From: an uncultured Clostridia bacterium
GTDB lineage: Bacteria; Bacillota; Clostridia; Christensenellales; Borkfalkiaceae
NCBI GenBank assembly: GCA_944363045.1
Contig: CALVTT010000006.1
Coordinates: forward strand, 1 to 49,284
DNA length: 49,284 bases
Direction: 5' to 3'
Shown here: one piece after another, positions 17,480-26,363 of the stretch
Layout: the number at the start of each line of letters is the position of its first letter
How positions within the stretch are numbered: the stretch's first letter is position 1
Program-made: the position numbers and the translations under genes
The notes under the pieces: generated by a model
Databases searched by the model: none
What the model was told of the DNA's origin: nothing
The model's input: only the letters and a program-made list of their open reading frames with translations

Positions 17480-20400
17480 TTATCCTTTGAAGTATTTGAC
17501 CGCGCTCTCGAAGAGCTTCATATCGTATTCGCCCGGCACGTTTTGATAGAGCCCGAAGCCCTTGCGCTCGGAATGCCCCATCTTGCCGAACACCCTGCCG
17601 TCGGGCGAGAGGATGCCCTCGATGGCCTCCGCGCTGCCGTTGGGGTTGAAGCGGATATCCATCGTGGGCGTATCCGCAAGGTCGACGTACTGCGTCATGA
17701 TCTGCCCGTTTTCGGCAAACTTTTGAATGAGCGCATCATTTGCCACGAACTTGCCCTCGCCGTGCGAGATGGGCACGCTGAACACATCCCCCGCCTTGAC
17801 GCCCGAAAGCCAGGGCGACTTGACGGAGGCGACCCTCACGCGCACGATGCGCGATTGGTGGCGGCCGATGTCGTTATAGGTGAGCGTGGGGCAATTTTCG
17901 TCTGTTTCGACGATCTTGCCGAAGGGCACGAGCCCCAGCTTGATGAGCGCCTGGAAGCCGTTGCAGATGCCGCCCATGAGGCCGTCGCGCCGCTCCAAAA
18001 GCGATGCGACCTGCTCCTTGACTTCCTCGTTGCGGAAGAAGGCGGTGATGAACTTGCCCGAACCGTCGGGCTCGTCGCCGCCCGAGAAGCCGCCCGGGAT
18101 AAAGACGATGTTGGCATCCTTGATGCGCGCGGCGAATGCCTCCACCGAGCGCGCCACTTCCTCCGCCGTGTTGTTGCGGATGACGAAAATTTCGGGCTTT
18201 GCCCCCGCGTCCGCAAAGGCTTTGGCGGTATCGTACTCGCAGTTGGTGCCGGGGAAGACGGGGATGAGCACTTTGGGGCTTGCCGTTTTGAGGGCGGGCG
18301 CAAGGCTGCTCCTCTCTTGATAGGTGAACGTCTTTGCCCTTCCCTCCGTCTTGATATTGCAGGCATACACCGATTCGAGCTTGCTTTCGTAAATTTCCTG
18401 CAATTCTTCGAGGGAGAGCGCCTCCTCTCCCATCGAGATGGTCTCCTCCCCTGTCGTCTCGCCGAGGAGCACGCCCGCCTCCGCCTCCTCGCTAAGCTCC
18501 AGAAGGAAGGCGCCGTAATTGTAGCCGAAGAGCGTTTTGAGCCCCGTCTCTAAAAAGCGGAAGCCGATGCGGTTGCCGAGCGCCATCTTGAGCACGGCCT
18601 CCGCGGCGCCGCCGAAGCCGGGGGTATAGGCGGAGACCGCCTTGCCCGAACGCAGCAGCTTTGTGACGAGGGCGAAATTTTGAAGGAGCGAGGAAGGCAC
18701 GGGCAGCCCGTTCTCGTATTCGGGCGCAAGGAGCACCACCTTGTGCCCCGCCGCCTTGAACTCGGGGGAGACAACTTCTTTGACTTTCCCCGTCGTCACC
18801 GCGAAGGAGACGAGGGTGGGCGGAACGTCGATGTGCTCGAAGGTGCCGCTCATGGAGTCCTTGCCGCCGATGGCGGCGACCCCCAGATCGAGCTGCGCCT
18901 TGAAGGCGCCGAGGAGCGCCGAGAGCGGCTGCCCCCAGCGCTTGGGGTCGTGCCCCGGCTTTAAGAAATATTCCTGGAAAGAAAGATAGACGTCCTCATA
19001 GCTTGCGCCCGCGGCGATGAGCTTACTTACGCTCTCCACGACCGCAAGGTACGCGCCGTGATAGGGGCTCTTTTCCGTCACATAGGGGTTGCCGCCCCAT
19101 GCCATGTAGGAGACGGTATCGGTATGCCCCCTCTCCACCGAGACGAGATGCACCATCGCCTGCGGCGGGGTCATCTGATACCTGCCGCCAAAGGGCATGA
19201 GCACGGTGCCCGCGCCGATGGTGGAATCGAAGCGCTCGGAAAGGCCGCGCTTGGAGCAGACGTTGAGATCGCCCGCAAGCGCCTTCATCCCTGCCGCAAA
19301 GCTCTCGGGGAGGGGGCGTTCGTAGTCTTTACAGCCCTGCGCCTGTACACAAATGTGCTTTTCCGCGCCGTTGGAATTTAAGAACTCGCGCGAGACGTCG
19401 ACGATGGTCTTGCCGTTCCATTTCATCACGAGGCGGGGCTCCGCCGTCACTTGGGCGACGACGGTCGCCTCCAAATTTTCCCTGCCCGCGAGCTCGATGA
19501 AGCGCTCGGCTTTATCCGCCTCCACGACGACCGCCATGCGCTCCTGCGATTCGGAGATGGCAAGCTCGGTGCCGTCGAGGCCGTCGTACTTCTTGGGCAC
19601 GGCGTTGAGGTCGATGGAAAGGCCGTCGGCAAGCTCGCCGATGGCAACGGACACGCCGCCCGCGCCGAAGTCGTTGCAGCGCTTGATGAGCAGCATCGCC
19701 TCCTGATCACGGAAGAGGCGCTGGAGCTTTCTTTCCTCGGGCGCGTTGCCCTTCTGCACTTCCGCGCCGCAGTGGGTGAGCGATTCGAGGGTGTGCGATT
19801 TCGAAGAGCCCGTCGCGCCGCCGCAGCCGTCGCGGCCCGTCCTGCCGCCGAGGAGGATGACAAGATCGCCCGCCGCGGGCACTTCGCGCCGCACGTTCGC
19901 CTGCGGGGTCGCGGCAATGACCGCGCCGATCTCGAGGCGCTTGGCGACATAGCCGCTGTGGTATAATTCGTCGACCTGCCCCGTCGCAAGGCCGATCTGG
20001 TTGCCGTAGGAAGAATACCCCGCCGCCGCCGTGGTGACGATCTTGCGCTGCGGGAGCTTGCCCTTCATCGTCTCGCGGACGGGAACGAGGGGATCGCCCG
20101 CACCCGTCACGCGCATGGCGGCATAGACGTAGCTGCGGCCCGAGAGCGGGTCGCGGATGGCGCCGCCGATGCAGGTCGCCGCGCCGCCGAAGGGCTCGAT
20201 CTCCGTGGGGTGGTTGTGCGTCTCGTTCTTAAAGAGGAGCAGCCAATCTTGCTCTTGGCCGTCCACGTCCACCTTTATTTTGACGGTGCAGGCGTTGATC
20301 TCCTCCGATTCGTCTAACTTTTCCAGCATCCCGCGCTTTCTCAAAACTTTGGCGGCGAGCGTGCCGATGTCCATCAGGTTGATAGGCTTGGTGCGGCCGA

Positions 20401-21163
20401 TCTCCTTGCGCGCCGAAAGGTACTCCTCATAGGCGGACTGCAATAAAGCATCGTCGAAGGTGACGCCGTCCACCGTCGTCAAAAAGGTGGTATGGCGGCA
20501 GTGATCCGACCAATAGGTGTCGATCATGCGGATCTCGGTGAGGGTGGGGTCGCGCCCCTCCTTACGGAAGTAGTCGCGGCAGAAGCGGACGTCGTCCTCG
20601 TCCATGGCGAGGGCGTACTTTTCGACAAAACGCGCAAGCTCCTCCCCTTCCATCTGCAAAAAGCCGTGGAGCGTCTCCACTTCCGAGGGAACGGGGTGGG
20701 CAATGTGCAGCGTCTCGGGGAGAGCGAGGCTCGCCTCGCGGCTCTCCACGGGGTTGATGACGTACTTTTTGAGGGCGTCGAGCTCCTCCTCGGTGACGCT
20801 CCCGTACACCGCATAGAGCTTGGCGGTGCGCACGAGGGGGCGCTTGCCCTTGGAGATGAGCTGGATGCACTGCGCGGCAGAGTCGGCGCGCTGATCGAAC
20901 TGCCCGGGGAGATACTCCGCCGCGAACACTTTGGCGCCCGAAAGCTCAAGCTTTTCCGTCGCCCTGTCCATCTGCGGTTCGGAGAACACCGTCTTCACGC
21001 AGGCGTCGAAAAGCGGCTTTTCGATGTCCTCGGCGTCGTAGCGGTTGATGACGCGGATGGCATAGATGCCCGCAAGCCCTAAAAGTTCGCGGGCGTCCGC
21101 AAGGAGGCTTTTTGCCTCGTGGTCGAACCCCTGCTTCTTTTCCACATAGATCCTATATACCAT
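17480..21163 (-). CDS. purL: Phosphoribosylformylglycinamidine synthase, single-chain
   Basis: This 1227-residue protein fuses PurS/PurL/PurQ functions. It has an N-terminal PurS-like region, two AIR-synthase-type ATP-binding halves (FKNETHNHPTEIEPFGGAATCIGG and the GRTGRDGCGGATGSS loop), and a C-terminal glutamine amidotransferase with nucleophile GGICNGFQ and the ISHGEG histidine. It converts FGAR to FGAM. Start 21163 is chosen because GGAG precedes it and the conserved start VYRIYVEKK begins there; the open frame runs 42 codons further upstream into purD. Confidence 0.96.
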   Translation of the reverse strand: MVYRIYVEKKQGFDHEAKSLLADARELLGLAGIYAIRVINRYDAEDIEKPLFDACVKTVFSEPQMDRATEKLELSGAKVFAAEYLPGQFDQRADSAAQCIQLISKGKRPLVRTAKLYAVYGSVTEEELDALKKYVINPVESREASLALPETLHIAHPVPSEVETLHGFLQMEGEELARFVEKYALAMDEDDVRFCRDYFRKEGRDPTLTEIRMIDTYWSDHCRHTTFLTTVDGVTFDDALLQSAYEEYLSARKEIGRTKPINLMDIGTLAAKVLRKRGMLEKLDESEEINACTVKIKVDVDGQEQDWLLLFKNETHNHPTEIEPFGGAATCIGGAIRDPLSGRSYVYAAMRVTGAGDPLVPVRETMKGKLPQRKIVTTAAAGYSSYGNQIGLATGQVDELYHSGYVAKRLEIGAVIAATPQANVRREVPAAGDLVILLGGRTGRDGCGGATGSSKSHTLESLTHCGAEVQKGNAPEERKLQRLFRDQEAMLLIKRCNDFGAGGVSVAIGELADGLSIDLNAVPKKYDGLDGTELAISESQERMAVVVEADKAERFIELAGRENLEATVVAQVTAEPRLVMKWNGKTIVDVSREFLNSNGAEKHICVQAQGCKDYERPLPESFAAGMKALAGDLNVCSKRGLSERFDSTIGAGTVLMPFGGRYQMTPPQAMVHLVSVERGHTDTVSYMAWGGNPYVTEKSPYHGAYLAVVESVSKLIAAGASYEDVYLSFQEYFLKPGHDPKRWGQPLSALLGAFKAQLDLGVAAIGGKDSMSGTFEHIDVPPTLVSFAVTTGKVKEVVSPEFKAAGHKVVLLAPEYENGLPVPSSLLQNFALVTKLLRSGKAVSAYTPGFGGAAEAVLKMALGNRIGFRFLETGLKTLFGYNYGAFLLELSEEAEAGVLLGETTGEETISMGEEALSLEELQEIYESKLESVYACNIKTEGRAKTFTYQERSSLAPALKTASPKVLIPVFPGTNCEYDTAKAFADAGAKPEIFVIRNNTAEEVARSVEAFAARIKDANIVFIPGGFSGGDEPDGSGKFITAFFRNEEVKEQVASLLERRDGLMGGICNGFQALIKLGLVPFGKIVETDENCPTLTYNDIGRHQSRIVRVRVASVKSPWLSGVKAGDVFSVPISHGEGKFVANDALIQKFAENGQIMTQYVDLADTPTMDIRFNPNGSAEAIEGILSPDGRVFGKMGHSERKGFGLYQNVPGEYDMKLFESAVKYFKG

Positions 21164-21179
21164 GCTCTTTTTCTCCAAG

Positions 21180-22451
21180 TTATTTTGCGAGGGCGGCAAG
21201 CGCGCGCCTGCCGATGTCCTGTCTCTTGTAGGCGTTTTTGAAGGAGATGCGGTCCGCGAGCGCGTAAGCTGCCTTGACGGCGCTTTCAAGATTGTCCGCC
21301 GTCGCCACCGCGCCCAGCACTCTGCCGCCCGCCGTCAAAAGCTTCTCCCCTTCCCTCTTCGCGCCCGCGATGTAGATGTCCTCATTCGCTCCGCATTCGG
21401 GCAGGGTGATCTCAAAGCCCGTCTCGTACTTCTCAGGATAGCCCTCCGAGGCGAGCACCACGCAGCAGGCGGCGCCCTCGCGGAAGCGCACCATGTCCTC
21501 GCGCAGCGTTCCGCCGCGCACGGCGAGCATGATCTCCAAAAGGTCGCTCACAAGAAGGGGCAGCACGACCTGCGTTTCGGGATCGCCGAAGCGGCAGTTG
21601 TATTCGATGACCTTGGGCCCGTCCTTTGTCAGCATGAGCCCGAAGTAGAGGCAGCCCTTGAAGGTGCGCCCCTCCGCCTTCATCGCCTGCACGGTGGGCA
21701 GGAAGATCTTCTCCATGCACTCGCGGGCGACTTCCTCCGTGTAGTAGGGGTTGGGGGCGACGGTACCCATGCCGCCCGTGTTGAGCCCCTCGTCGTTGTC
21801 CTTCGCGCGCTTGTGGTCCATAGAGGAGACCATGGGCACGACGATATTGCCGTCCGTAAAGGAGAGGACGGAAACTTCGGGCCCCGTTAAAAACTCCTCC
21901 ACGAGGATGCGCCTGCCGCTCGCGCCGAAGACGTGGTCGACCATCATGTTTTTGACGGCGGCCTTTGCCTCCTCAAAGTTCTTAGCGATGACGACGCCCT
22001 TGCCGAGCGCCAGCCCGTCCGCCTTGATGACGGCGGGATAGGGCGCATCTTTCAAGTATTCAACGGCTGCCTCGGGCTCTGTGAACATCTCGCTCTTTGC
22101 CGTGGGGATGCCGTACTTTTTCATGAGTTCTTTGGAAAAGACCTTGCTGCCCTCGATGACGGCGGCGTCCTTGGTGGGGCCGAAGCAGGGGATGCCCGCC
22201 GCCTCCAACGCGTCCACGCAGCCTAAAACGAGCGGATCGTCGGGCGTGACGACGGCAAAATCTACCTTCTTCTCGCGGGCGAAGCGCACGGTATTTTCGA
22301 TGTCCGTCGCCTTGACGGGGATGCACTCCGCATCCGCCGCGATGCCCCCGTTGCCGGGCAGGGCGTAAATTTTGCCCGCGCGCCTGCTCTTATTGAGCGC
22401 CTTGATGACGGCGTGCTCCCTGCCGCCGCCGCCTACGACTAAAATATCCAT
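21180..22451 (-). CDS. purD: Phosphoribosylamine-glycine ligase
   Basis: This 423-residue ATP-grasp enzyme starts DILVVGGGGREHAV and contains PAVIKADGLALGKGVVI and EYNCRFGDPETQVVLP, typical GARS motifs. It makes GAR, the second step of purine synthesis. It lies 16 bp before the purL start and 77 bp after the transformylase gene, with a strong hairpin in between. Confidence 0.97.
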   Translation of the reverse strand: MDILVVGGGGREHAVIKALNKSRRAGKIYALPGNGGIAADAECIPVKATDIENTVRFAREKKVDFAVVTPDDPLVLGCVDALEAAGIPCFGPTKDAAVIEGSKVFSKELMKKYGIPTAKSEMFTEPEAAVEYLKDAPYPAVIKADGLALGKGVVIAKNFEEAKAAVKNMMVDHVFGASGRRILVEEFLTGPEVSVLSFTDGNIVVPMVSSMDHKRAKDNDEGLNTGGMGTVAPNPYYTEEVARECMEKIFLPTVQAMKAEGRTFKGCLYFGLMLTKDGPKVIEYNCRFGDPETQVVLPLLVSDLLEIMLAVRGGTLREDMVRFREGAACCVVLASEGYPEKYETGFEITLPECGANEDIYIAGAKREGEKLLTAGGRVLGAVATADNLESAVKAAYALADRISFKNAYKRQDIGRRALAALAK

Positions 22452-22480
22452 AGTAAATTCCTCTTTTATAAAATGCTAAT

Positions 22481-22510
22481 GCGCAAACCCGCAAAGAGGC
22501 GGGTCTGCGC
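22481..22510 (-). terminator. Strong hairpin between purH' and purD
   Basis: A 12-bp stem (22481-22492 with 22499-22510, one G-U pair) with a 6-nt loop lies in the 77-bp gap. On the minus strand it is followed by an AT-rich stretch but no clean T-run. It may be a partial terminator or an RNA-stability or processing element that lowers expression of purD-purL-fhs-mutY. Confidence 0.55.
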
Positions 22511-22528
22511 CGTAAAATGTGCCAAAAT

Positions 22529-23713
22529 TTAGTGGTGGAAGAGGCGCATCCCCGTGAACGCCATCACCATGTTGTGGCTGTCCGCCGCCTCGATGACGAG
22601 GTCGTCGCGCACCGAGCCGCCCGGCTCCGCCACATAGGTGACGCCGCTCCGATAAGCCCGTTCGATGTTGTCGGAGAAGGGGAAGAAGGCGTCGCTGCCT
22701 AAAGAAACGCCCGAAATGGTATTAAGATAGGCGCGCTGTTCCTCCTTGGTGAAGGGCTCGGGGCGCACCTTGAAGCAGCTCTGCCATGCACCGTCTTTGA
22801 GCACGTCCTCGCAGTCCTCGGAGAGATAGATATCGATGATATTGTTCATCTCCGGCCTGCCCACGCCCTCGGCAAATTGGAGGGAAAGCACTTTCTCGTG
22901 CTGGCGCAGGTGCCAAAGATCTGCCTTCTGCGCCGCAAGGCGGGTGCAATGGATGCGCGACTGCTGCCCCGCGCCCACGCCGATCGCCTGCCCGTCCGCC
23001 GCGAAGCAGACGGAGTTGCTCTGCGTATATTTGAGCGTGATGAGCGAGATGATGAGATCGACCGCCTTGTCTTCGGGAAGCTCCTTATTTCTCGTGACGA
23101 TATTGGAAAGCAGGCTCCTGTCGATCTTGAAATTGTTGCGTCCCTGTTCGAAGGTGACGCCGAACACCTGCTTGCGCTCGATCTCCTCGGGCACATAGTC
23201 CCTGTCGATCTGAACGATGTTGAAGCCGCCCTTGCGTTTGCTCTTTAAGATCTCGAACGCCTTGGGGGTATAGCCGGGAGCGATGATGCCGTCGGAAACT
23301 TCGCGCTTGATGATGTTGGCGGTCACCTCGTCGCACTCGTCGGAGAGAGCGATCCAATCGCCGAAGGAGGACATACGGTCGGTGCCGCGGGCGCGCGCAT
23401 AGGCGCAGGCGAGCGGCGAATCGTCGAGGCCCTCGATGTCATCGACAAAGCAGCTCTTTTTGAGCGCCGCGGAGAGCGGCTTGCCCACGGCGGCAGAGGT
23501 CGGGGAGACGTGCTTGAAGCTCGTCGCCGCCACCATGCCCGTGTTTTCCTTGATCTCCTTGACGAGCTGCCAGGAATTGAAGGCATCCAAAAAGTTGATG
23601 TAGCCGGGTCGCCCGTTCAGGATTTCAACGGGCAGGTCGGCGCCGTTCGCCATAAAGATGCGCGCGGGCTTCTGGTTGGGGTTGCAGCCGTATTTTAAGG
23701 AAAATTCTTTCAT
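22529..23713 (-). CDS. purH: AICAR formyltransferase (stand-alone PurH transformylase domain)
   Basis: This 394-residue protein starts KYGCNPNQKPAR and contains SFKHVSPTSAA with the catalytic Lys-His, SFGDWIALSD, and ends with AADSHNMVMAFTGMRLFHH. It is the transformylase half of PurH without the N-terminal IMP cyclohydrolase domain. It transfers the formyl group from 10-formyl-THF to AICAR, giving FAICAR. The missing cyclohydrolase activity is supplied by the upstream gene, whose stop overlaps this start as ATGA. Confidence 0.93.
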   Translation of the reverse strand: MKEFSLKYGCNPNQKPARIFMANGADLPVEILNGRPGYINFLDAFNSWQLVKEIKENTGMVAATSFKHVSPTSAAVGKPLSAALKKSCFVDDIEGLDDSPLACAYARARGTDRMSSFGDWIALSDECDEVTANIIKREVSDGIIAPGYTPKAFEILKSKRKGGFNIVQIDRDYVPEEIERKQVFGVTFEQGRNNFKIDRSLLSNIVTRNKELPEDKAVDLIISLITLKYTQSNSVCFAADGQAIGVGAGQQSRIHCTRLAAQKADLWHLRQHEKVLSLQFAEGVGRPEMNNIIDIYLSEDCEDVLKDGAWQSCFKVRPEPFTKEEQRAYLNTISGVSLGSDAFFPFSDNIERAYRSGVTYVAEPGGSVRDDLVIEAADSHNMVMAFTGMRLFHH

Positions 23714-24435
23714 GCGTTCACCTCTTTTGTAAATCTGTTGATCAAAACATTTTCGTACGCACCGCTTGTGAGATCATAAGCGCGGCAATAGAGCGAAATT
23801 TTGTTGTTCTTGTCCAAGTTCTCCCAGATCTCCGCGGCGAAGGCGTGAAGGTCGTTGGGGATCAAGACGCGCTCAGGCTCGCCCGTAAAGGTAGGCAGCG
23901 GGTCGCCGTCCGTCACATAGGTGTGGATGAAGTGTCCGAGGCCGCACAAAGGCTCGTAATCAAAGGTATAGCGGTCACAGGCAGAGCCCTTCTCGTCCGC
24001 ACTCTTCAAAATGGAGAGGGAGTACTTGAAGTCCTTGAGATCGAAGATGCCGCTGATGCGGGGGGTATAGTTGGGGGCGTCGGGCTCGAAGCAACGGCTC
24101 TTCAAGGCATGGCGGAAGCACTTGCCGTTTTTGAGCGCCTCTTCGATGGTGTCCGTCTGGTCGCCGTTGGTGACGATGACCTTGTCCCCCACCCGCTTGA
24201 CGGGGGAGTAGATGATGAGGGAGGGATCCTTCACCTTGCTCTCGTCATAGGGATAGATGGTGACCTCCTCGCCCTTTTCCACAAACACGCGGTTGCGGCT
24301 GTTCTCGCTCCTGCCCATGATGAAATAGGCAAAGACGGCCTTTTTCCCGTCCTCGGACTTGCCGATGACGATGCCCCGCCCCACATAGGGGTTGCCAAAA
24401 AGCGCCTCTTTCATGGTCTTGACTTCGTAACTCAT
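23710..24435 (-). CDS. purO: IMP cyclohydrolase, archaeal PurO type
   Basis: This 241-residue protein has features of the IMP_cyclohyd family: GNPYVGRGIVIG near the start, FAYFIMGRSENSRNRVF, and PNYTPRISGIF. PurO closes FAICAR to IMP, the last step of the pathway. It replaces the cyclohydrolase domain of bifunctional PurH. The ATG at 24435 follows CCGGAGGAGAG; an upstream in-frame start would add nine residues. Coupling with purH' by a 4-bp overlap supports joint function. Confidence 0.9.
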   Translation of the reverse strand: MSYEVKTMKEALFGNPYVGRGIVIGKSEDGKKAVFAYFIMGRSENSRNRVFVEKGEEVTIYPYDESKVKDPSLIIYSPVKRVGDKVIVTNGDQTDTIEEALKNGKCFRHALKSRCFEPDAPNYTPRISGIFDLKDFKYSLSILKSADEKGSACDRYTFDYEPLCGLGHFIHTYVTDGDPLPTFTGEPERVLIPNDLHAFAAEIWENLDKNNKISLYCRAYDLTSGAYENVLINRFTKEVNA

Positions 24436-24517
24436 ATCTCTCCTCCGGATGTGATATTTCAAAAAAACTTGGATAACTTGGGTAACTTCTAAAAAGCAGA
24501 TGCGAGCAAGACGAGGA

Positions 24518-24714
24518 GCGCGAGGAAAACTTGAGGGAGCTTACAGGGATCCCGCAAAGATTTTGCGAAGCAAAAGATTTGTGGGAAGAGGAGGAGCAGG
24601 CGTTATAGGCGCGGCGTTTGCCGATAGGCGGACGCCCGCAAAATCCGCCTTGCTCCGACGAGTAAGCGACCGAAAGTTGCGCAACGCGACAAAGTATTGC
24701 GACGCAGATGCTTT
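24518..24714. repeat. Degenerate intergenic repeat between purN and purO
   Basis: The 279-bp gap has no gene. It shares two exact blocks with the repeat at 31.4-31.7 kb: 24 bp at 24578-24601 (also at 31495-31518) and 18 bp at 24687-24704 (also at 31664-31681). The order of the blocks is the same. It includes several small palindromes and ends against the purN stop codon. Confidence 0.75.
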
Positions 24715-25320
24715 TTACGCTTGAGATAAGCTCTTACACACCAGCTCGACGGCTTCGGGCAAAATGACCCACTCCGCCTCGCGCATGACGCGCTTTTGCA
24801 GCGTCTCGGGGGTATCGCCCTCTTTGACTTCGACGGCGCGCTGCAAGATGATGGGGCCGCCGTCGCACTCTTCTGTGACAAAGTGCACGGTCGCGCCCGT
24901 CACCTTGACGCCGCGGGCAAGCGCCGCCTCGTGGACGTGCAGGCCGTAATACCCCTTGCCGCAGAAGCTGGGGATGAGCGAGGGATGCACGTTGATGATG
25001 CGCCCCTCGTAGGCGCGGATGAAGCGCGCGCTCAAAATGGACATGAATCCCGCAAAGACGACAAAGCCGATCTGCTTTTCGCGCAAGATCTCGAGGATGC
25101 GCTCCTCGCGCTCATTGCGGTCGGGCACCTCGCGGAGATCGACGACGGCGCTCTCCACGCCGTTCCTTTTTGCCCGCGTCAGAACGTAGGCGTCCTTATG
25201 GTCGGAGATGACGAGCACGACCTCCCCGTGGGGGATCATGCCCGCCTGCCATGCGCTCATGATGGCCTGAAAGTTGGTGCCGCCGCCCGAACAGAGCACG
25301 GCGATGCGCACTTTGCTCAT
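24715..25320 (-). CDS. purN: Phosphoribosylglycinamide formyltransferase
   Basis: This 201-residue protein starts VRIAVLCSGGGTNFQAI and has the catalytic block INVHPSLIPSF with GATVHFVTEECDGGPII. It formylates GAR using 10-formyl-THF. The start overlaps the purM stop by 4 bp. The repeat element abuts its 3' end, so the last codons border repeat sequence. Confidence 0.96.
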   Translation of the reverse strand: MSKVRIAVLCSGGGTNFQAIMSAWQAGMIPHGEVVLVISDHKDAYVLTRAKRNGVESAVVDLREVPDRNEREERILEILREKQIGFVVFAGFMSILSARFIRAYEGRIINVHPSLIPSFCGKGYYGLHVHEAALARGVKVTGATVHFVTEECDGGPIILQRAVEVKEGDTPETLQKRVMREAEWVILPEAVELVCKSLSQA

Positions 25321-26354
25321 ACGAGGATCACCCCGTCTTCGCTTTCAACGATGGTGCCGAGGATGTACGCCTCCTCGCCGTTTGCCTTGAAGAGCTCCAC
25401 GGCGCGGTCTGCATCCTCCTTTGAAACGACGACGCTCATGCCCACGCCCATGTTAAAGGTGTTGAACATATCGTGTTCGGAGATATTGCCCCTCTTTTGG
25501 ATGAGAGAAAAGATAGGCGGCACTTTGACGTCGCTCTTTTCTATCTTCACGCCCAGCCCCTTGGGGATGGAGCGGGGCATATTCTCATAGAAGCCGCCGC
25601 CCGTGATGTGGGAGATGCCCTTGACGGCGATCTCTTTCAAGACGGCGAGGACGGGCTTCACATAGATGCGGGTGGGAAAAAGCAACGTCTCGCCGAGGGA
25701 AGCGCCATTAAGCTCTTCGACAGGGGCTTGCAAATCGCAGTGCTCGACGTCGAACACCTTGCGCACGAGGGAAAAGCCGTTGCTGTGCACGCCCGAGGAG
25801 GGCAGCGCGATCATCACGTCGCCCGCCTGCATCTTAGAATTGTCGATGACCTTTTCCTTATCGACGATGCCCACCACAAAGCCCGCGAGGTCATAGTCGT
25901 CCTCCGCCATGGTGCCGGGATGTTCGGCGGTCTCGCCGCCGACGAGCGCACAGCCCGCCTGCACGCAGCCTTCGGCGACGCCCCCCACGATCTCGGCAAT
26001 GCGCTCGGGCACGTTTTTGCCGCAGGCGATGTAGTCGAGGAAGAGAAGGGGTTTGGCGCCGCAGCAGATGATGTCGTTGACGCACATGGCGACGCAGTCG
26101 ATGCCGATGGTATCGTGCCTGTCGAGGAGCTGGGCGATGCGCAGTTTGGTGCCGACGCCGTCCGTGCCCGAGACGAGCACGGGCTCCTTCATGCCCGCAA
26201 GGTCGAGGGGAAAGAGGCCGCCGAAGCCGCCGATATCCGCCTTGCCGCCCGGCATGGTGCGCGCGACGTGCTTCTTCATCAGCTCCACCGCGCGGTAGCC
26301 CGCGGTGATGTCGACGCCTGCCTCCTTATAGCTTTCCGAAAAACTCTTTTCCAT
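25317..26354 (-). CDS. purM: Phosphoribosylformylglycinamidine cyclo-ligase
   Basis: This 345-residue protein has the AIR synthase motifs VSGTDGVGTKLRIAQ (about residues 62-76), ALVGGETAEHPG and IALPSSGVHSNGFSLVRK. It closes FGAM to AIR. The ATG follows AAAGGAG, and the gene sits 9 bp after purF. Confidence 0.97.
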   Translation of the reverse strand: MEKSFSESYKEAGVDITAGYRAVELMKKHVARTMPGGKADIGGFGGLFPLDLAGMKEPVLVSGTDGVGTKLRIAQLLDRHDTIGIDCVAMCVNDIICCGAKPLLFLDYIACGKNVPERIAEIVGGVAEGCVQAGCALVGGETAEHPGTMAEDDYDLAGFVVGIVDKEKVIDNSKMQAGDVMIALPSSGVHSNGFSLVRKVFDVEHCDLQAPVEELNGASLGETLLFPTRIYVKPVLAVLKEIAVKGISHITGGGFYENMPRSIPKGLGVKIEKSDVKVPPIFSLIQKRGNISEHDMFNTFNMGVGMSVVVSKEDADRAVELFKANGEEAYILGTIVESEDGVILV

Positions 26355-26363
26355 GGTGCTCCT

